Part shown: positions 45,464-57,682 of the stretch, piece after piece
Position numbering within the stretch: the first letter of the stretch is position 1
How the letters are laid out: every line of letters starts with the position of its first letter
Origin: Cercophora sp. LCS_1
Taxonomy: Eukaryota > Ascomycota > Sordariomycetes > Sordariales > Lasiosphaeriaceae
Assembly: GCA_036250225.1 (NCBI GenBank)
Contig: JAPZLL010000001.1
Location: 744,001 to 808,000 of the forward strand
Length of the DNA stretch: 64,000 bases
Direction of reading: 5' to 3'
Notes under the pieces: generated by a model
What the model was told of the DNA's origin: nothing
Databases searched by the model: none
Seen by the model: the letters and a program-made list of their open reading frames with translations, nothing else
Made by a program: the position numbers and the translations under genes

Positions 45464-48400
45464 TGCGAAAGCGACTCAGGTACGACTTGCCACACGAATC
45501 TTGCAAAGCGTCTTTTATCCAACAACGCGAATGCAAGAGACGCGAGCAGCAAGTTTCGGTGGTCGCTGGTGGTTGTGAAGTGTCGTGTTCGGGGTTGTGG
45601 ATGACAAGCGGGATAACCTGAGAAGACGAGGTAGGAATCGCGGGGAATAACAATAATTATTTGGCCAGCAGGGGTGTGTGGTCCAGTTTAGGAGTCACTT
45701 GCTCAGCCCGTCAAAGCTCAGGACACGGAGAATAAAAAAAATCGGCCAGCTTTGAGAACGTGGGCCAGTGGAAAGACGGCAATGCAAAGCCCTGATGACT
45801 GGCTGGCGGGTGCTGCAAAGAGGAATTGCAGCTTGTCTCTGAGACGGAACAGGAACTCAGGACGGGGACGAGGCGTGAGGAATGGAATGGAAAGGATGAA
45901 GCAAGCTTGGGATGACAGTCACGACAAAATAAAAATAAAATAAAAGAGACACGGCGGATCAAGAGGAACAGCGCCGCAGGCTGCTGCGGACGCTTGTGCA
46001 ATCAATGGCGGGAAGCTAGAGGAAGGTAGGGCGCTCAACACAGCGCTTCCAGGTTGCTTGCCAGCAATGAGACAGGGAAATCATTCATCAGCACCGGCCG
46101 GTACCAGACAAGGTACCGAGTTCCCACAGCCCACACTGCCCAAGTCCAAGTACCTGGCTGTGTACCGGGCTCCACTCTGACAGCGAAGATGGGGCATCCC
46201 AACCGCACTCACAGTGTGTACAGTTGACGGACGCGGCGGATATATCGCTGGACCCGGATTCAGAGCCTACCGAGCGCAGCGGCGTGCGCGAACACAAGTC
46301 GCCTGTGGACAGAGTGGCCGGAAGCGCGGGGCTTATTGTTCACACTGTGTGTCTGGTGATCCTGGCGGGGGGTATATCCCTTGCCACCCGCTGATTGGAT
46401 CTTTCCCGGAAATGGGTGTGAAGTGATCTGGTCTGGGCCTGGCAATTTTTTTTTTTACTGTGTCCATTCATCCTCTTCCTGAGAGGTTAGGCCAAAAACT
46501 TTTACAAGAAGATGCACAATTGTACGACGGTGTCTCTGGGGTTTCTGTTGCAGATCGCTAGGTTGCTCATGCAGGACGCAGCTAGAGTAGAGAGGAGCCG
46601 GTCAGCAAGCCGTCTATATGGACCCCATTACCCCATCGCTGGGCCTCCTTTTCCGGCTCCAGTTCCAATGGCGGAGCCTCTGACCAAGAAGCCTTGTGAC
46701 CCTGCCGGATGCCAATGCTCAAACAAAGGCAACACCGGATTCAAGTCACGAGTTTTTTTGGCGCGCATTCGCATAATTATTAAGCCTGAGCAAGACTCGG
46801 GCCAACCGCCAATTTCGGACAAGGAGGGCACATGGTCTCTTATCTGCATGTTGAAAGGAAAAGCAGCTGCGAGTTATCAGTGTCCCATTCCCCATCCATA
46901 CACATTGCTTGCTACCCCGCCCTCAAGCTGTCGTGCTCCTCTTTGCGGTTGTCGTCCAAGTCAACTCGAGCAGGGGGGCGGGAGGGGTTGAGGAGACTCT
47001 GTGGAGCCAGTGATCTGGCTTGAATCTCCGCGTCCCGCCAGATGACGCCGCATCTCTAGATACACAGTAAATCCCGCTGGCTCTGGCTCGACCTGACATG
47101 GTTATGATGGGGCAAGAAAAAGGCGACGGTAAGAAGCGCATCATGGAGACTCAGCAACTTTTGTTTTTGGGTGAAAATCCCTTTGAAGACGAAGGCCGGG
47201 TTATGCTGGCCGCGCAGGCCTCGGGCCGGTCGTCTTGGGGGTGGCGAGAATCAACCACTCAGCGTCCGCGTGGAATTTCAGACCTCTCTCGAGCTACCAT
47301 CGAGTTTCAAGGAAGTATCGCTGGGGAAGGAGGGTTTTTGATAGAAGCAATTGCCCATAATGCAATACCTCACGTGGCCATATTACCCGCTGCGAGGGCT
47401 TGCCCTCTTTGTTCGCGAGGTATTCATGGAGACATTCGTGCATGATGTTGGAGGCCGAACAAACGCACTGTGTGTGTGTGTGTGTGTGCTATTTCCCCGC
47501 TAGTCACACGCCCTCCCCAGTCAAGCCACCCACACCAACAGCGCATCAAAAGCCCTGTTCATGCAGCACATCGCAACCCCTGGCAAAATTAGAGTAGGAG
47601 TCCCCTCTTCCGCATCCGCTAGAGCTGATCTGGATAATTCAAAATTGGCATCGCGATGCCCGCCAACAACACACAACGACTTGTCATGGTTCAACAAGGG
47701 GGCAATTGACGCCCTCGGGCGGAATTGAACGCTATAGACGCCGAGTCCTACAAGTTCCTACGTTGGAACCGCCCAACCACCAAGCTGGGCCTCAAGGAAC
47801 AGAGCAGAACTGGCGACTCGATGCTCCCCACCTTTGCGCACCGATTGCCTGCAACCCGCCAATAACAGCAAAGCACGCAACCCTCTCACCCGATTCGGTC
47901 TGCTGCTGTCACCCCTCTTCTGTGTCTTGGGACCCAAGATGGATGCTAGCGTACAGAAAATGGACGAAGAGGAGGGGGGGCATAACCTGCATTATCCCAC
48001 TGATGACCTTCCGCTAGGCTCGGGCCCTAAGCGTCGTTATTGGCAGGTCCAGTAAGACCAACCACATGGGGCGGCGCGGCCGACACGTCTCGTGGTCAGG
48101 AGCCCAACCAGCTGGCAACCACTTCGATTCCTTTTTCGTATCACAGGGGCCAAACTCGCCACTGGAAGCCTGACCTCGTCGTAGTTGGAACATAGAGCTT
48201 GACGCATGAGCCACAAAACGTGGTTGTCCGAGAAGTACGGTGGAGCTTCGTCAGGCACCATCACGACACTACTGGCAGCATTGTGTCCTCTACCACGTTG
48301 CCGCGCTGGACTGGGTCGTTTCTGTGTCATATTCCCGGGCCCGCTGTGCCCAGACGGTTTGTCCCAACAGAATCCAACATGAAAGTTGAGACGGGGACAT

Positions 48401-49871
48401 GCAAGGTCAGCGTGTTTCAAACCAGGGCAGTTGCCCTCACCCATTCGGGTGACAAGTCGCTATACAGGGCGCATTTAAGCGTGAAGGTCTCGGTGTGTCT
48501 GATGGACAGAACCCACATTTGGTGCGCCTTGTCAGGTTCGAGCCCTCCATTCTACGAATGCGACACGGAGCCAGAGCCTGCCCGCTGAAGAAGAATCCGA
48601 GAGGACACGACTACCAGATGCCATGGCACACTTCTTGGTCGCTCTTCGCTTCTTGCGGATGCCCTCGAGGCAGCCCGGCATCGAAGCCCATAGAAGAGAA
48701 TGACGTTGAGAAGCAGACGACCAGGCCAGGGGTGGTCCGGAAGCAAAACCCACAGCACCGCGTCAAGAGCGAACCAATTTCAAGGAGGGAATGGAGTTGT
48801 CCACAAACTGTATACTGGACCAACCGACGTTGTTTTCCCCGAGGATGGAAAGTTCAAAACAACATCCAGGGGGTTGCATGCCCCACGCTTTTAGGGCTAT
48901 CGATCGCTGTTTTTTTTTTCCTTTTACGAGAGCTTGTCACTGATCCGCCCCCGAGGTTCCGTAAAAATAGCACTGTGAGGGCGGGGAGGATCAGCGCTGC
49001 CCTACCCGCTCGTTGTGCCGTGCCGCGCTGCACATCACCGGGACCCACCGATGATGGTCTTCAGCGAAGTCAGACTTGAAGCTGGACAATTGCATGCCCT
49101 CGGTGTGCAATTGAAGCCTCGTTGGTTTGTTCCTGACGGATATCATGGCATGCGACAGAAAGAAACTGTCCTGGGTCCACAGTGCACCTGTCCAGCAGGG
49201 GTCCACCGGTTCCATGGCGTGGAAGAAGGACTGACAGACGGCTTGCCCGATGAACCCTTGGGGGTAACGACGGCATATGACTTTGTAAGGAACGCCAATA
49301 AACTCTCAGCCTTGTGGGCAACGGGCGTGCTCAACCAGGTCCGAGCCAGCAAGAAAAAAAGTTTGAGAGCTTGTCTGAATCTCAGTGGTCAATCTGTCCT
49401 CGTTGTCGTCGCAAGGGACCGGAGAAGCACGATCGTGATCCGAGACCAGACCGACGGCAGAATCCGAAAGTTCAAGTTCTTTCAGGTCACGCCGTCGACT
49501 TGCACAGCAGGCTGGCAGGCGGATTGTTGAGCGAATTTCGAACCCCCTCATCCCGAGACGGCGGTACAGAGTACCTGTTCGATCCAGGCCTGGCCTCATG
49601 CGCACAAGGCAAATGTTGCTTGGCGCCGCGAGAGGCCGAAGTGGGATGTGACGGGAATGAGCTGAGGAGGGGGACCACAACTGATAAGGGACCCGATGAC
49701 AGAAGGGGGTTTATAAACAACAGATGACGGCACACCTTTTGCCCTTGGATTTCCCGACAGTGTCGAACAAGTTGTTCTTGCCCATTCTTGCCCCTGTTTC
49801 TTCCTTCGAACAACAGATATTTTCTGCTTGTTTCGTTCAACTCAATTTATCGCAGCCACAACGCTTCCGTC
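45464..49871. other. 4.4 kb gene-free stretch
   Basis: Between the divergent C2H2 regulator and the PAR32-like gene. Open frames here (for example 46512-46991 and 48495-49079) have no recognisable domain or coding-like composition. It includes a (TG)10 run at 47469-47488 and a T-run near 46447-46456. Long upstream regions of regulators are common in filamentous fungi. Confidence 0.5.
47469..47488. repeat. (TG)10 microsatellite
   Basis: Ten perfect TG units in the intergenic region. Confidence 0.95.
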
Positions 49872-50440
49872 ATGTCGGACGAGGTTTACCGCCGGGTGGG
49901 TCGTGGGGGTGCAGGCAACTGGTACTCCAAGAAGGACGTCGAGGCGGCCGAGAAAGCGCAAGCCGAAGCGGTCCGTTGATCTTTATTTTGTTTTTGTTTC
50001 CTACAATCTCAGCTCAAGCGAGCTGCCAATTCAAACGGTTTTCGGTCCAGTTGGTAGGGTTGGTTGATTGACATGAGTCCCCCATCCAGGACCTCGAGGC
50101 CCAAAAGGCCGCAGTCGCCCCAGTTGTTGACGCCGCCTCGGCGTCGGCTTATGCCCGTAGCGGACGCGGGGGTGCGGGTAACTTCAAGGACAAGGCCGAG
50201 GCCGTAGCGAGCATCCAGGCCGAGCGGGAGGAGATCGAGAAGGCCAAGGCGACCGTCGCCGCGGCTGTGAAGTCATCTGTGCCTACTCATGTGGGTCGTG
50301 GCGGCGCTGGAAACTGGACAACAGAGACCGCTGCGCAGGCGGACGAGGACAAGCAAAAGGTGGAAGACCTCGAGCTCAAGGTGTTGAAAGATGTTGAGGC
50401 GGCCTTGGAGGCGCCCAAGGCAACCTACCAGCAGTCTTAG
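49872..50440 (+). CDS. Par32-like (DUF3602) protein with GRGGAGN repeats
   Basis: Two exons, 49872-49970 and 50090-50440, give 149 residues. The intron is GTCCGT..GATTGACATGAG..CCATCCAG. The protein carries three copies of a G-R-G-G-A-G-N motif: VGRGGAGNWYSKKD near the N-terminus, SGRGGAGNFKDKAE in the middle and VGRGGAGNWTTETA near the C-terminus, separated by Ala/Glu/Lys-rich helical spacers. This is the signature of DUF3602, the family of yeast Par32. Par32 is phosphorylated when TORC1 is inhibited and controls ammonium transporters in yeast; whether that role holds here is inference. No signal or membrane segment. Ends QQS-stop. Confidence 0.82.
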
Positions 50441-51006
50441 AGAGCAGGCGTTTGGTTTGTATGATACGTAGGAGGATGACTTGTTTTCGATGAGGCACGA
50501 TACCCGATGAGAGACGCTGTGGATGTTGCAAAAGTTTTGGGGGGAGAGATTTTGTTACTTGAGTTGCTTTATTTTGGAACGTAAAACGACCAGCCGAGTC
50601 AAAATGATTATCTTCATCAGTGTGACTGAGCAGCAACTATCACCATGATGCCCTCGTTTTCGCTGAACTGGATTGGATTCCGCTCATTCTTGCGAACTCA
50701 CCTTCGCGCACCCCTTAAACTACCAACCGCCGATAACTTTACACCCAAAACTCCATCTCATGTCACCAATCCTCCAATAACATTTATACTATTTACCACA
50801 ATTCCACCTTTCCAAACAAACGCCTCAATCCTCCTCCTCCCAACCCATCACGTCATCACCCTCCAATTCTCAGGGTTAGGGTCGATCTCCGATAACCGAT
50901 ACGGCGATCCTCTCGATCCCGAGAAAAAAGATTCATCCATCAACCCACCACCATCCAGCGCCCGTTCCAGCCGATAACCATAACCACCACCACCACCACC
51001 ACCAAA
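50441..51006. other. Intergenic region and TIM14 leader
   Basis: About 570 bases between two plus-strand genes. An (ACC)8-type run at 50980-51003 lies directly upstream of the TIM14 start codon, probably in the 5' leader. Confidence 0.6.
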
Positions 51007-51446
51007 ATGTCCGCCCTCGCAATCGGCGCCGGTGTCGCAGTCGCCGCCTTTCTCGTACGAAATCCCACCCACACCGATCGATTACCCCGGAACTAACACG
51101 AACCCAAAAAAAAACAGGGCAGAGCAGGTCTCGTAGCATGGCGCCGCTCGCGCGGCGGCGTCGGCGCTCTCGGAAAGGCGTTTTACAAGGGCGGCTTCGA
51201 GCCACGGATGACCAAGAAGGAGGCCTCGCTGATTCTCTCGCTCAAGTATGCGTTGCGTCCCTCTTCTTGGGCAACCCGACAGTCAACTGACAAGAGGAAA
51301 AAAGTGAGCGAGCAATCACAAAGGACAAGGTCCGCAAGGCGCATCGCACGCTGATGTTGCTCAACCATCCCGATCGAGGCGGCAGTCCGTACTTGGCGAC
51401 AAAGGTGAACGAAGCAAAGGAGTTTTTGGAGAAGAGCGCTTCATAA
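51007..51446 (+). CDS. PAM18: Mitochondrial import motor J-protein TIM14/PAM18
   Basis: Three exons: 51007-51054, 51118-51245 and 51305-51446, giving 105 residues. Introns are GTACGA..GGAACTAACACG..ACAG and GTATGC..AACTGAC..AAAAAAG. One N-terminal hydrophobic segment (MSALAIGAGVAVAAFL) spans the inner membrane. A Gly/Arg-rich linker (AWRRSRGGVGALGKAFYKGG) follows, then a compact J domain with KKEASLILSLNER, KVRKAHRTLM and the HPD motif at residues 80-82 (LLNHPDRGGS). Tim14 stimulates mtHsp70 ATPase in the presequence translocase motor with Pam16. Length and layout match fungal orthologs. Every junction preserves conserved sequence. Confidence 0.93.
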
Positions 51447-51959
51447 GAACGAGAGTTAGGGTGGGTTGGTTGGTTATGTATCAACGAACGATGGGAGTTT
51501 GTACTGTTATTGTACAAAAAAAAGCATATCATAGCACTGGCGTTTTGGTGGGAAGGCAGGCAGGGTGGGTGGGACACAATTGCACATTTGGTTGTTGTTG
51601 TTGTTGTTGGGGGATGAAATGTGGTGAAGAGTCTGTTTTTAATTTATCCTCTGTGGGAATACCTGATGGTACGCGCTGGTGGTCAAAGTCCTTCCGAGCG
51701 AGAGAGAAAAAAAAAATACTCTTTCGGTGGACCGAGATCTGTTCTATCTGTTGGTTTGGGAAGACGCAGAGATAGAAAAAAGCGCGCGTGCTATGGTTGT
51801 ACAATACAATGCCGAAATGGCAGATGAATACTCTCCTCCGGTATGCTGTCCGAGAACTAGGCCTTGATTTGGGTTCCCAGTTGGAAAAACCATGCGAGAC
51901 CTTGGTCCTAGCACAGCCCAGAGCCCATATTTGGGCCTTCAGGTTGAGCTATGGAGTGC
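51447..51959. other. Convergent intergenic region
   Basis: 3' regions of TIM14 and the DEDDh exonuclease gene. Contains a short (GTT)6 run at about 51591-51609. No gene. Confidence 0.6.
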
Positions 51960-53944
51960 TCAAAAGGCGCCCACGTCCTCCCGAGTGGCGAAGAAGGGGC
52001 CGGGGTAGCCACCGTCGGTGTCCTCGCCGCTTGACCAACCATCCTTCTCATGGAACTCAGACCAGGGAACGTGGCTATGTTTATGTTAGCAAATGTTGTC
52101 TGCTTTTTGGCGCTCAACTTACTCCTCGCCCGAGCGCTTGCGGTCACTGAGCAGACGCTTCTCAACCGCCATGCCAATCATGGCGCGCAAGGTGTAGACA
52201 GCATCATTTCCAGCGTTGTGCAAGTTACCAGCGGAAACACCGAGTCGGGTCAGGACGTTTGCAAGGCTGGTTTGGTTGTTGCTCCGCCTAATGACCTGGT
52301 CCATCTCGCGCGTGTCGAAGATCTCAAGAACGTTGAGGGCAGCAAAAGGGTTGTAGCCCAACGTCTGCAGATACTTGAGGTCGCCATGTCTGTCGTGGAA
52401 AACGAGGACAACGTTGCGGGGCTCATCAGTGCCCGGGCTTTTCGCGTCATCAATGATCTCCTGGAGGAGACCAGGGGTGTCCTTACCAGGAACGAACTCG
52501 CTGGTGCTAAGCACACATTGTCAGTATAGACTGGTAAATAGGATGAGTTGAATCAAAAAAACATACCCAAAGTCGAACCGGTCAGGGCAACCGTGGACGT
52601 AGTCTCTGTTCCGGACCCAGGTGTTCTCTCTAATGCGAATGTGGCGAGCCTCGATCATACCAACCCAGTTCTCGCCGCCCTCGCCAGGAGGAACCCCAAC
52701 AAGCTTTGCGGTATCCAATGTGGCTATGCCAACCTCTGAGATGATAGTTTGGTTGTGCTCGTACGCCTCAAGGTCAATGGCGATCATCAAGACCGAACTC
52801 TCCGGCTTCATAGCCAGCGGCTTGCTCACATCAAGAACTTGCGGCTTCGTCTTGTATCCGGGCTTGATGGCCTCACGCAAGCTGAGATACCGCTGAGCCC
52901 TCTTGAGAGCGCGCCCCCAGCCTTGGTGGGCCACAATGCGCTTGGCACGATTTGCGTCGCGCTTCTTTTTCTTGTCAAGCGCTCCCCACTTGATAATACT
53001 CTTGAACAAAGCCAGAAGCACCCCCTTTTGCTCCGGGGCGAGCTTGTTGACATCATCGCTAGGGTGAGGGTCAGGATAGTCGTCAGTCAAGTCGTCAAAA
53101 TCCTCCGTGGTGGTGGATCGTCCCAGGAAGCGAGGTCGGATTGTCATGTTCTTGTCGAACTTGACGCGAAACTTCTGCTCGTTGCTCCCGCCAGGAATGC
53201 AGAGGTAAGAATCAATCTTGCCGTTGACGACATCGAGAAGGTGCTCAAACTGATACGTGGGCACAAAGATAACGGGCTCCTGGTCCGAGTGATTGGGATC
53301 GTACATGTAGTGCCTGCTAGAGTTAGACAGCTTGCTCAGATCGTGTAAGGGGGTGTAAACATTACAGATCCCATGTGAGGTCGTCTGTGAGAGCCACGTT
53401 CGTCCACAGCGGAGCGCACTTGTTAGTCTTGTCAGCGTCTCTTGGCTTCCCTATAGAGCTTTGGATTTTCATTACTCACCGCCTCGTTGTTGCGCTTGCC
53501 GACATAGTTCTTCGGGTATGTGACGACCACCTCCCAAGGGCAGAAGCTCACATCAGGTCTCGAGATCTCACCCCTTCCGAGACCTGTGGTGGGCCATGTG
53601 CCATTCACCATCTTTGGTGCGTCCCAACGAACCATCTTGGCGGGTTTCCTAGGCGCTGGCTCTTCTGTAATTTTTTGGTCAGGCGTGATATGGCTAAGAC
53701 CAAATATAAAATCACTGGAGGCTGTCTCTTCCGGATCCAAGTCGTCGCCATCCACTAAATCGGGAGTGGTGGTGGTGGTAGCAGCCCTAGGCTCACCGAC
53801 ATTTTCAGATGCGGTTGTTGCGTTGACATCGGACTCAGACTGTGAATCGTCGTCGGATTCCAGAGGTTTTGAGGGATCGAAACCCGCAAACTGATCATTG
53901 AGCAACTGGAGGGCAAGCAGAAAGTTCGCTGCATCAGGATCCAT
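51960..53944 (-). CDS. DEDDh exonuclease-fold protein (Gfd2/QIP-like)
   Basis: Five exons: 53944-53480, 53418-53366, 53313-52567, 52506-52123 and 52074-51960, giving 587 residues. All four introns (61, 52, 60 and 48 bases) keep frame and have good signals. The exonuclease core has motif I in MIAIDLEAYE (D353, E355), motif II in FHDRHGDLKYL and motif III in GNLHNAGNDAVYTL (H518, D523), so the DEDDh set looks complete. The N-terminus is acidic and Ser-rich; the last exon adds WSEFHEKDGWSS and ends DVGAF. Fungal proteins of this layout are annotated as Gfd2-like or as QDE-2-interacting protein (QIP), the Neurospora nuclease that removes the siRNA passenger strand for Argonaute. A QIP role is plausible but not proven by sequence alone. 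Confidence 0.82.
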
Positions 53945-55263
53945 CTTGGATATTAATGCTGAGCTTGAGTGTTAGCTGGGGTACTCACGACAGTCGTTCG
54001 TGGTTGTAGACAGGTCGACTGTTGCTGAGGTGTTGTTGTTGTTCGGTGGAAAGGAAACGTAGACGGTGCAAGAAGTGGGACAACTCAAGGTAGGTAGGTA
54101 GGTAGGCGCGGAAAAAAATTTGTGAATCTATACCGTGTGAATCAGGCAGGCTTTTTTTTTTCGTTATGAGACTCAAAATAAAAACAGGAAGGAACCTACC
54201 TACCTTAATGGGCACGTTTTCACCTGGGGTGCTTGTTGGTCCTGAAAAGGTCTGCGTGGTATGGTGGTTTCACAGTTGGCGATTTTGTCTTTTGCGATTT
54301 CAACAACCAGTGCAAGCTAACAACTTTCCGGGCCGTTGGAAACCTTGCTGTAGAATGAGTACCGTTGAAGTGTTGGGAAATCTAGATTTCCGTTTGTAGT
54401 TACTTCCAGTTTGCAATGACTGAGAGCAGATTGTGTCTTTTTTTTTTTTCCCGGCTTACACAGACAAACAAAAACAGGACAGGAAAACAAATCCTGGCGA
54501 ACTGGAAAGAGCGGTCTCAGCGGCCGGTGGTGGCTGCCCTTTTGACTAGCGACAGGCACGAGGAGTTTGCTTCAACTGCGGACCGTTGCCCGCAGGCGCC
54601 AAATTCGTTACCCTTTAGCTTTTAACGGCCGGGAAGAAAACGACAAGTCGAAAACCAGCTCAAAAGCCTCGAGGCTTTGGTGTTTCCATCGATGCCCGAT
54701 GTAACCCGAACGGCATTCGGGTAGTGGAGGGTCGAATCAGGGGTGTTTACATTGATGCACAAGCCTCATGCAGGACGGTGGTGGCACGGGAAGTTCCACC
54801 CACATCTGACTGGGGTGAGAAAGTGCTCCCGGTAACCCATCATGAGTGCCGGGATGGATATATCAAAGACGGCGACATGATCGAAACCTTTCGGAATAAT
54901 ATCAGCAAGGGCACCAGATCCCCAATGCCCCCGAGACGCCAAAAGCTGGGATCGCAAGGGTCGATGAATGGTATGTAGGCTTCATCAGCAGAAGCACACG
55001 CAAGTTGAAAAATGTCTTGGCACTTGTGCAAACAACGACATGTCCTCCAACCATCCACACTGAGATACTGAGATGCATGACCATGGGGCATGCATCCTCC
55101 AGACAATCTAGCAATCATCACTGTACATATTGTGATCAGTTTTGTTCCACTTTCCCCCTTTTAACCCTTCAACGCCGAATCCCAAACCACCAAGCCACCA
55201 ACTGAGTCACCCGTTATCGCACAAACTGCCACCAATTAGTCAATACTCAACACAACCACTAAT
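53945..55263. other. Upstream region of the DEDDh gene
   Basis: 1.3 kb. It holds two inverted arms of a GGTA/TACC repeat (54087-54106 and 54195-54206). No gene supported. Confidence 0.5.
54087..54206. repeat. Inverted GGTA/TACC short tandem repeat arms
   Basis: AAGGTAGGTAGGTAGGTAGG at 54087-54106 and its partial complement CCTACCTACCTT at 54195-54206 flank about 88 bases, 150-260 bases upstream of the DEDDh start codon. They could pair over 12 bases or act as repeated protein-binding sites. Confidence 0.7.
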
Positions 55264-57682
55264 CTAGGGCCGTACCTCTTTCGCAACTTCATCCGTAACA
55301 CCCGAAACTTCCGATTCGGTCTGTGTGATAAGGCTGATCTTTCCGCCGATGATGTGTTTGAACCACATTTCCCTTCGGTCTCCGTTCAGTTCTCCTGACA
55401 ATATGCTCGACTTGAGGGATGTCAAGAACTTGTTGTACAGCGCCGGCATCTCGAGACTGATGAGCTCTTCTCGCATGACTCTCATATTCGCTGCGGCTTG
55501 AGGATATTGTAGGTCTGCAAAGCTGTCTTGGATGAGCTTCTTGACGATCTCGCCCATCTGCTTTGTCGCACTCTCGACCGTGGCATCATCGTCGGCCGCA
55601 GCAAGCGCCTGCCTATACTCGGGGATTGCGTTATCCTTGGATATCGTTGTTCGCTTGCTCTGACCCAAGAGGGCATCAATGTCGAGGCCGGACAGAGGCT
55701 TGACGGTGTCCTTTTTGCCGCGTTTACCTTGTGCCTTTGCTGGGACTGTCACACCGTCAGTTGAGATATTTCTCGTAGAGCAGAAAGACGTACCTTTCTT
55801 AACTTCGGCAGCATCAATCAACTCTTCGATAGCGGAATATGCGTCTTTTACCAACGCCTCCGGCGGCTTCGAGTAACGTAAGAGTATTTCGGCTGGCTCT
55901 CCGACAGGCTCATCTGGGTGAACAGCGCGTGCTCGGATTGCCTGGTTGATACGGTGAATGATCGGGTTGTACAGGTCGTCAATCGGGGCGTACTCGGCCG
56001 GTTTTCTGGCGAATAATCAGGACGGCTCAGTGCTAAAAGGAAGCGATGCGTACCCGTCATCATCAGTAGAAAACTCAGACAAGTCCATGGCATCGACGAA
56101 ATCACTCATCGCCTGGTTTAACTTGTCATCCGGCAGTAGACGGTGCTCCGTCAGGGCTTGCCCAGTGACCGTCAACACCTTGTCCAACGGGGGAAACTGA
56201 TAAGTACGGACGTCCTCTGCAAATGGCAAAGGCACGTCGTAGAGACACTCAAATGGGTCGTCGATGCCCGGATTGGGCTTTAGTAGAAGGAGCTGTGGCT
56301 GCGCACCCTCCTTCTGAATGTATCTGGCGACGGCGTAGGACTCCAGCTCGTGAAGAGCGTGAATCAGCGCCGACAGTGCCAGCTCAGCCTTTTCATTTTG
56401 CCTCTGAGCGGCAATGACACAGGCTTCGCCCATGTTGAAGAATGGCTCGTACTGAGTATAAAGATTAACACGAGCGTACTTCTTGAGACACAACCTAGGA
56501 AAACCTACACTGCTGAATGGGATAAAGCCGAGGATGGTAAACTCCTTCGTGGTCTCCAGCTTGATTACTGGGTAGTCAGCTTGGCTGAAGGGCACAACAG
56601 TCCGGCCGTATTGGTAGCCCTTGTCCAGGTCCTCGAACGGGACATCTCTCTTGCCGCCAGGTGCATCTGGGTCGTTCACCCTGTACGTCCGCATCTGCTT
56701 GACGCCCGAGAAGTCGGTCCCGCCCATTTCAACATCCTCGCCCTCGAAGGCTTGTGACATGCCCACCACGTCTGGTCGGAGCACTACGGTGCTGGCTGAA
56801 GGCACTGTTGCGCGTTTGGTCTTGAAATAGCGCTCGACATGGATGCTCAGGGCGCTCTCGTACTTGGATGGATCTCCGAGAGTCAAAGGGCCATCGTAAG
56901 TCTTGAACGGTCGCACAGACTTGATTCGTGGGGTCGAGAGTTCCTCAACAGCCTGCGCCATCGTACCATAGACACCCATTTTGCATTTGTCGACGAGGTT
57001 CTGCAAAGCCGCCTCGTTGCCTCGCTGGGTACATGTCAACACACCGTTGATGTATCCAACAAGGATCTGCTCACCTTGGTAGACGTTTTGTCCTCCTCCT
57101 TGAAACCATAATCGGCGTCGTCGAAGTCAACACCACTGACTGCAGTGTCAGCTCAGTTCATTGGAGTTGAGACCAGACTTACATCACAACCAACTCAATG
57201 CCAAGCTCGTTCAGCCTTCCCGCCACCTCATCAATCGAGTCCTCGGGATCTTCAATAGGCACCTCCGCATTCGTAACTAATATGATCTTCCTGTTGTATT
57301 TGAGCTTCTTGGTATACGTCTCAATCATAGACATTGCCACAATAATGGCCGAGAAGGCGTCTCCGGCGCTTGTCCGTGAGGGCTTGATCCTCGACCTCAG
57401 TTCCCGCAGGTTGGTCATGCTCATAGCCTGAATTTCCTGGAGAACGGAGATGTGGTCATAACCCTCGAGACCTTCACTGGCCTGGGGGTTGCTTGTTCTG
57501 TTAGTCCCTAAGCCGACCACGCCAACGGTCCATGTCTTGCGGTTGGCGGCAACGGTAGTTGATATTTTGTCCCAGACGTAGCGCATGCCCCAGTCCAAGT
57601 CAGATTCGTCACGACCGTTATGGCAATCGACCATGGCCTCGCCGACGTCGACGATATAGACGGTGGCCTCTTTGTCCGCCAT
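55264..57682 (-). CDS. KU80: KU80, DNA-end-binding subunit of non-homologous end joining
   Basis: Five exons: 57682-57183, 57135-57075, 57024-56054, 56005-55794 and 55745-55264, giving 741 residues. Introns are GTAAGT..GTCAG, GTGAGC..GTTGAC..CCAG, GTACGC..CTGATT..GCCAG and GTACGT..CTGAC..GACAG. The start MADKEATVYIVDVGEAM begins the vWA-like domain, which continues WTVGVVGLGTN, YDHISVLQEIQ and ELVVIGVDFDDADYGFKEED. The Ku core contains PFKTYDGPLTLG, YPVIKLETTKEFTILGFIPF and EPFFNMGEACVIAAQR, followed by PNPGIDDPFECLYDVPLPFA. A basic linker (KGKRGKKD) leads to the helical C-terminal domain. Ku80 pairs with Ku70 on broken DNA ends and telomeres. The C-terminus ends AKEVRP at the stop at 55264; a small extra last exon (ending FVR) is an alternative. 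Confidence 0.93.

Noticed and set aside
46512..46991. 159-codon plus-strand frame
   Set aside because: No recognisable domain or conserved-looking blocks; the region is otherwise gene-free.
48526..48550. GGTTCGAGCC, a tRNA T-arm-like motif
   Set aside because: No matching D-arm, anticodon arm or acceptor stem could be built around it.
48495..49079. 194-codon plus-strand frame
   Set aside because: No domain, mixed composition and overlapping frames of similar length on both strands; nothing supports coding.
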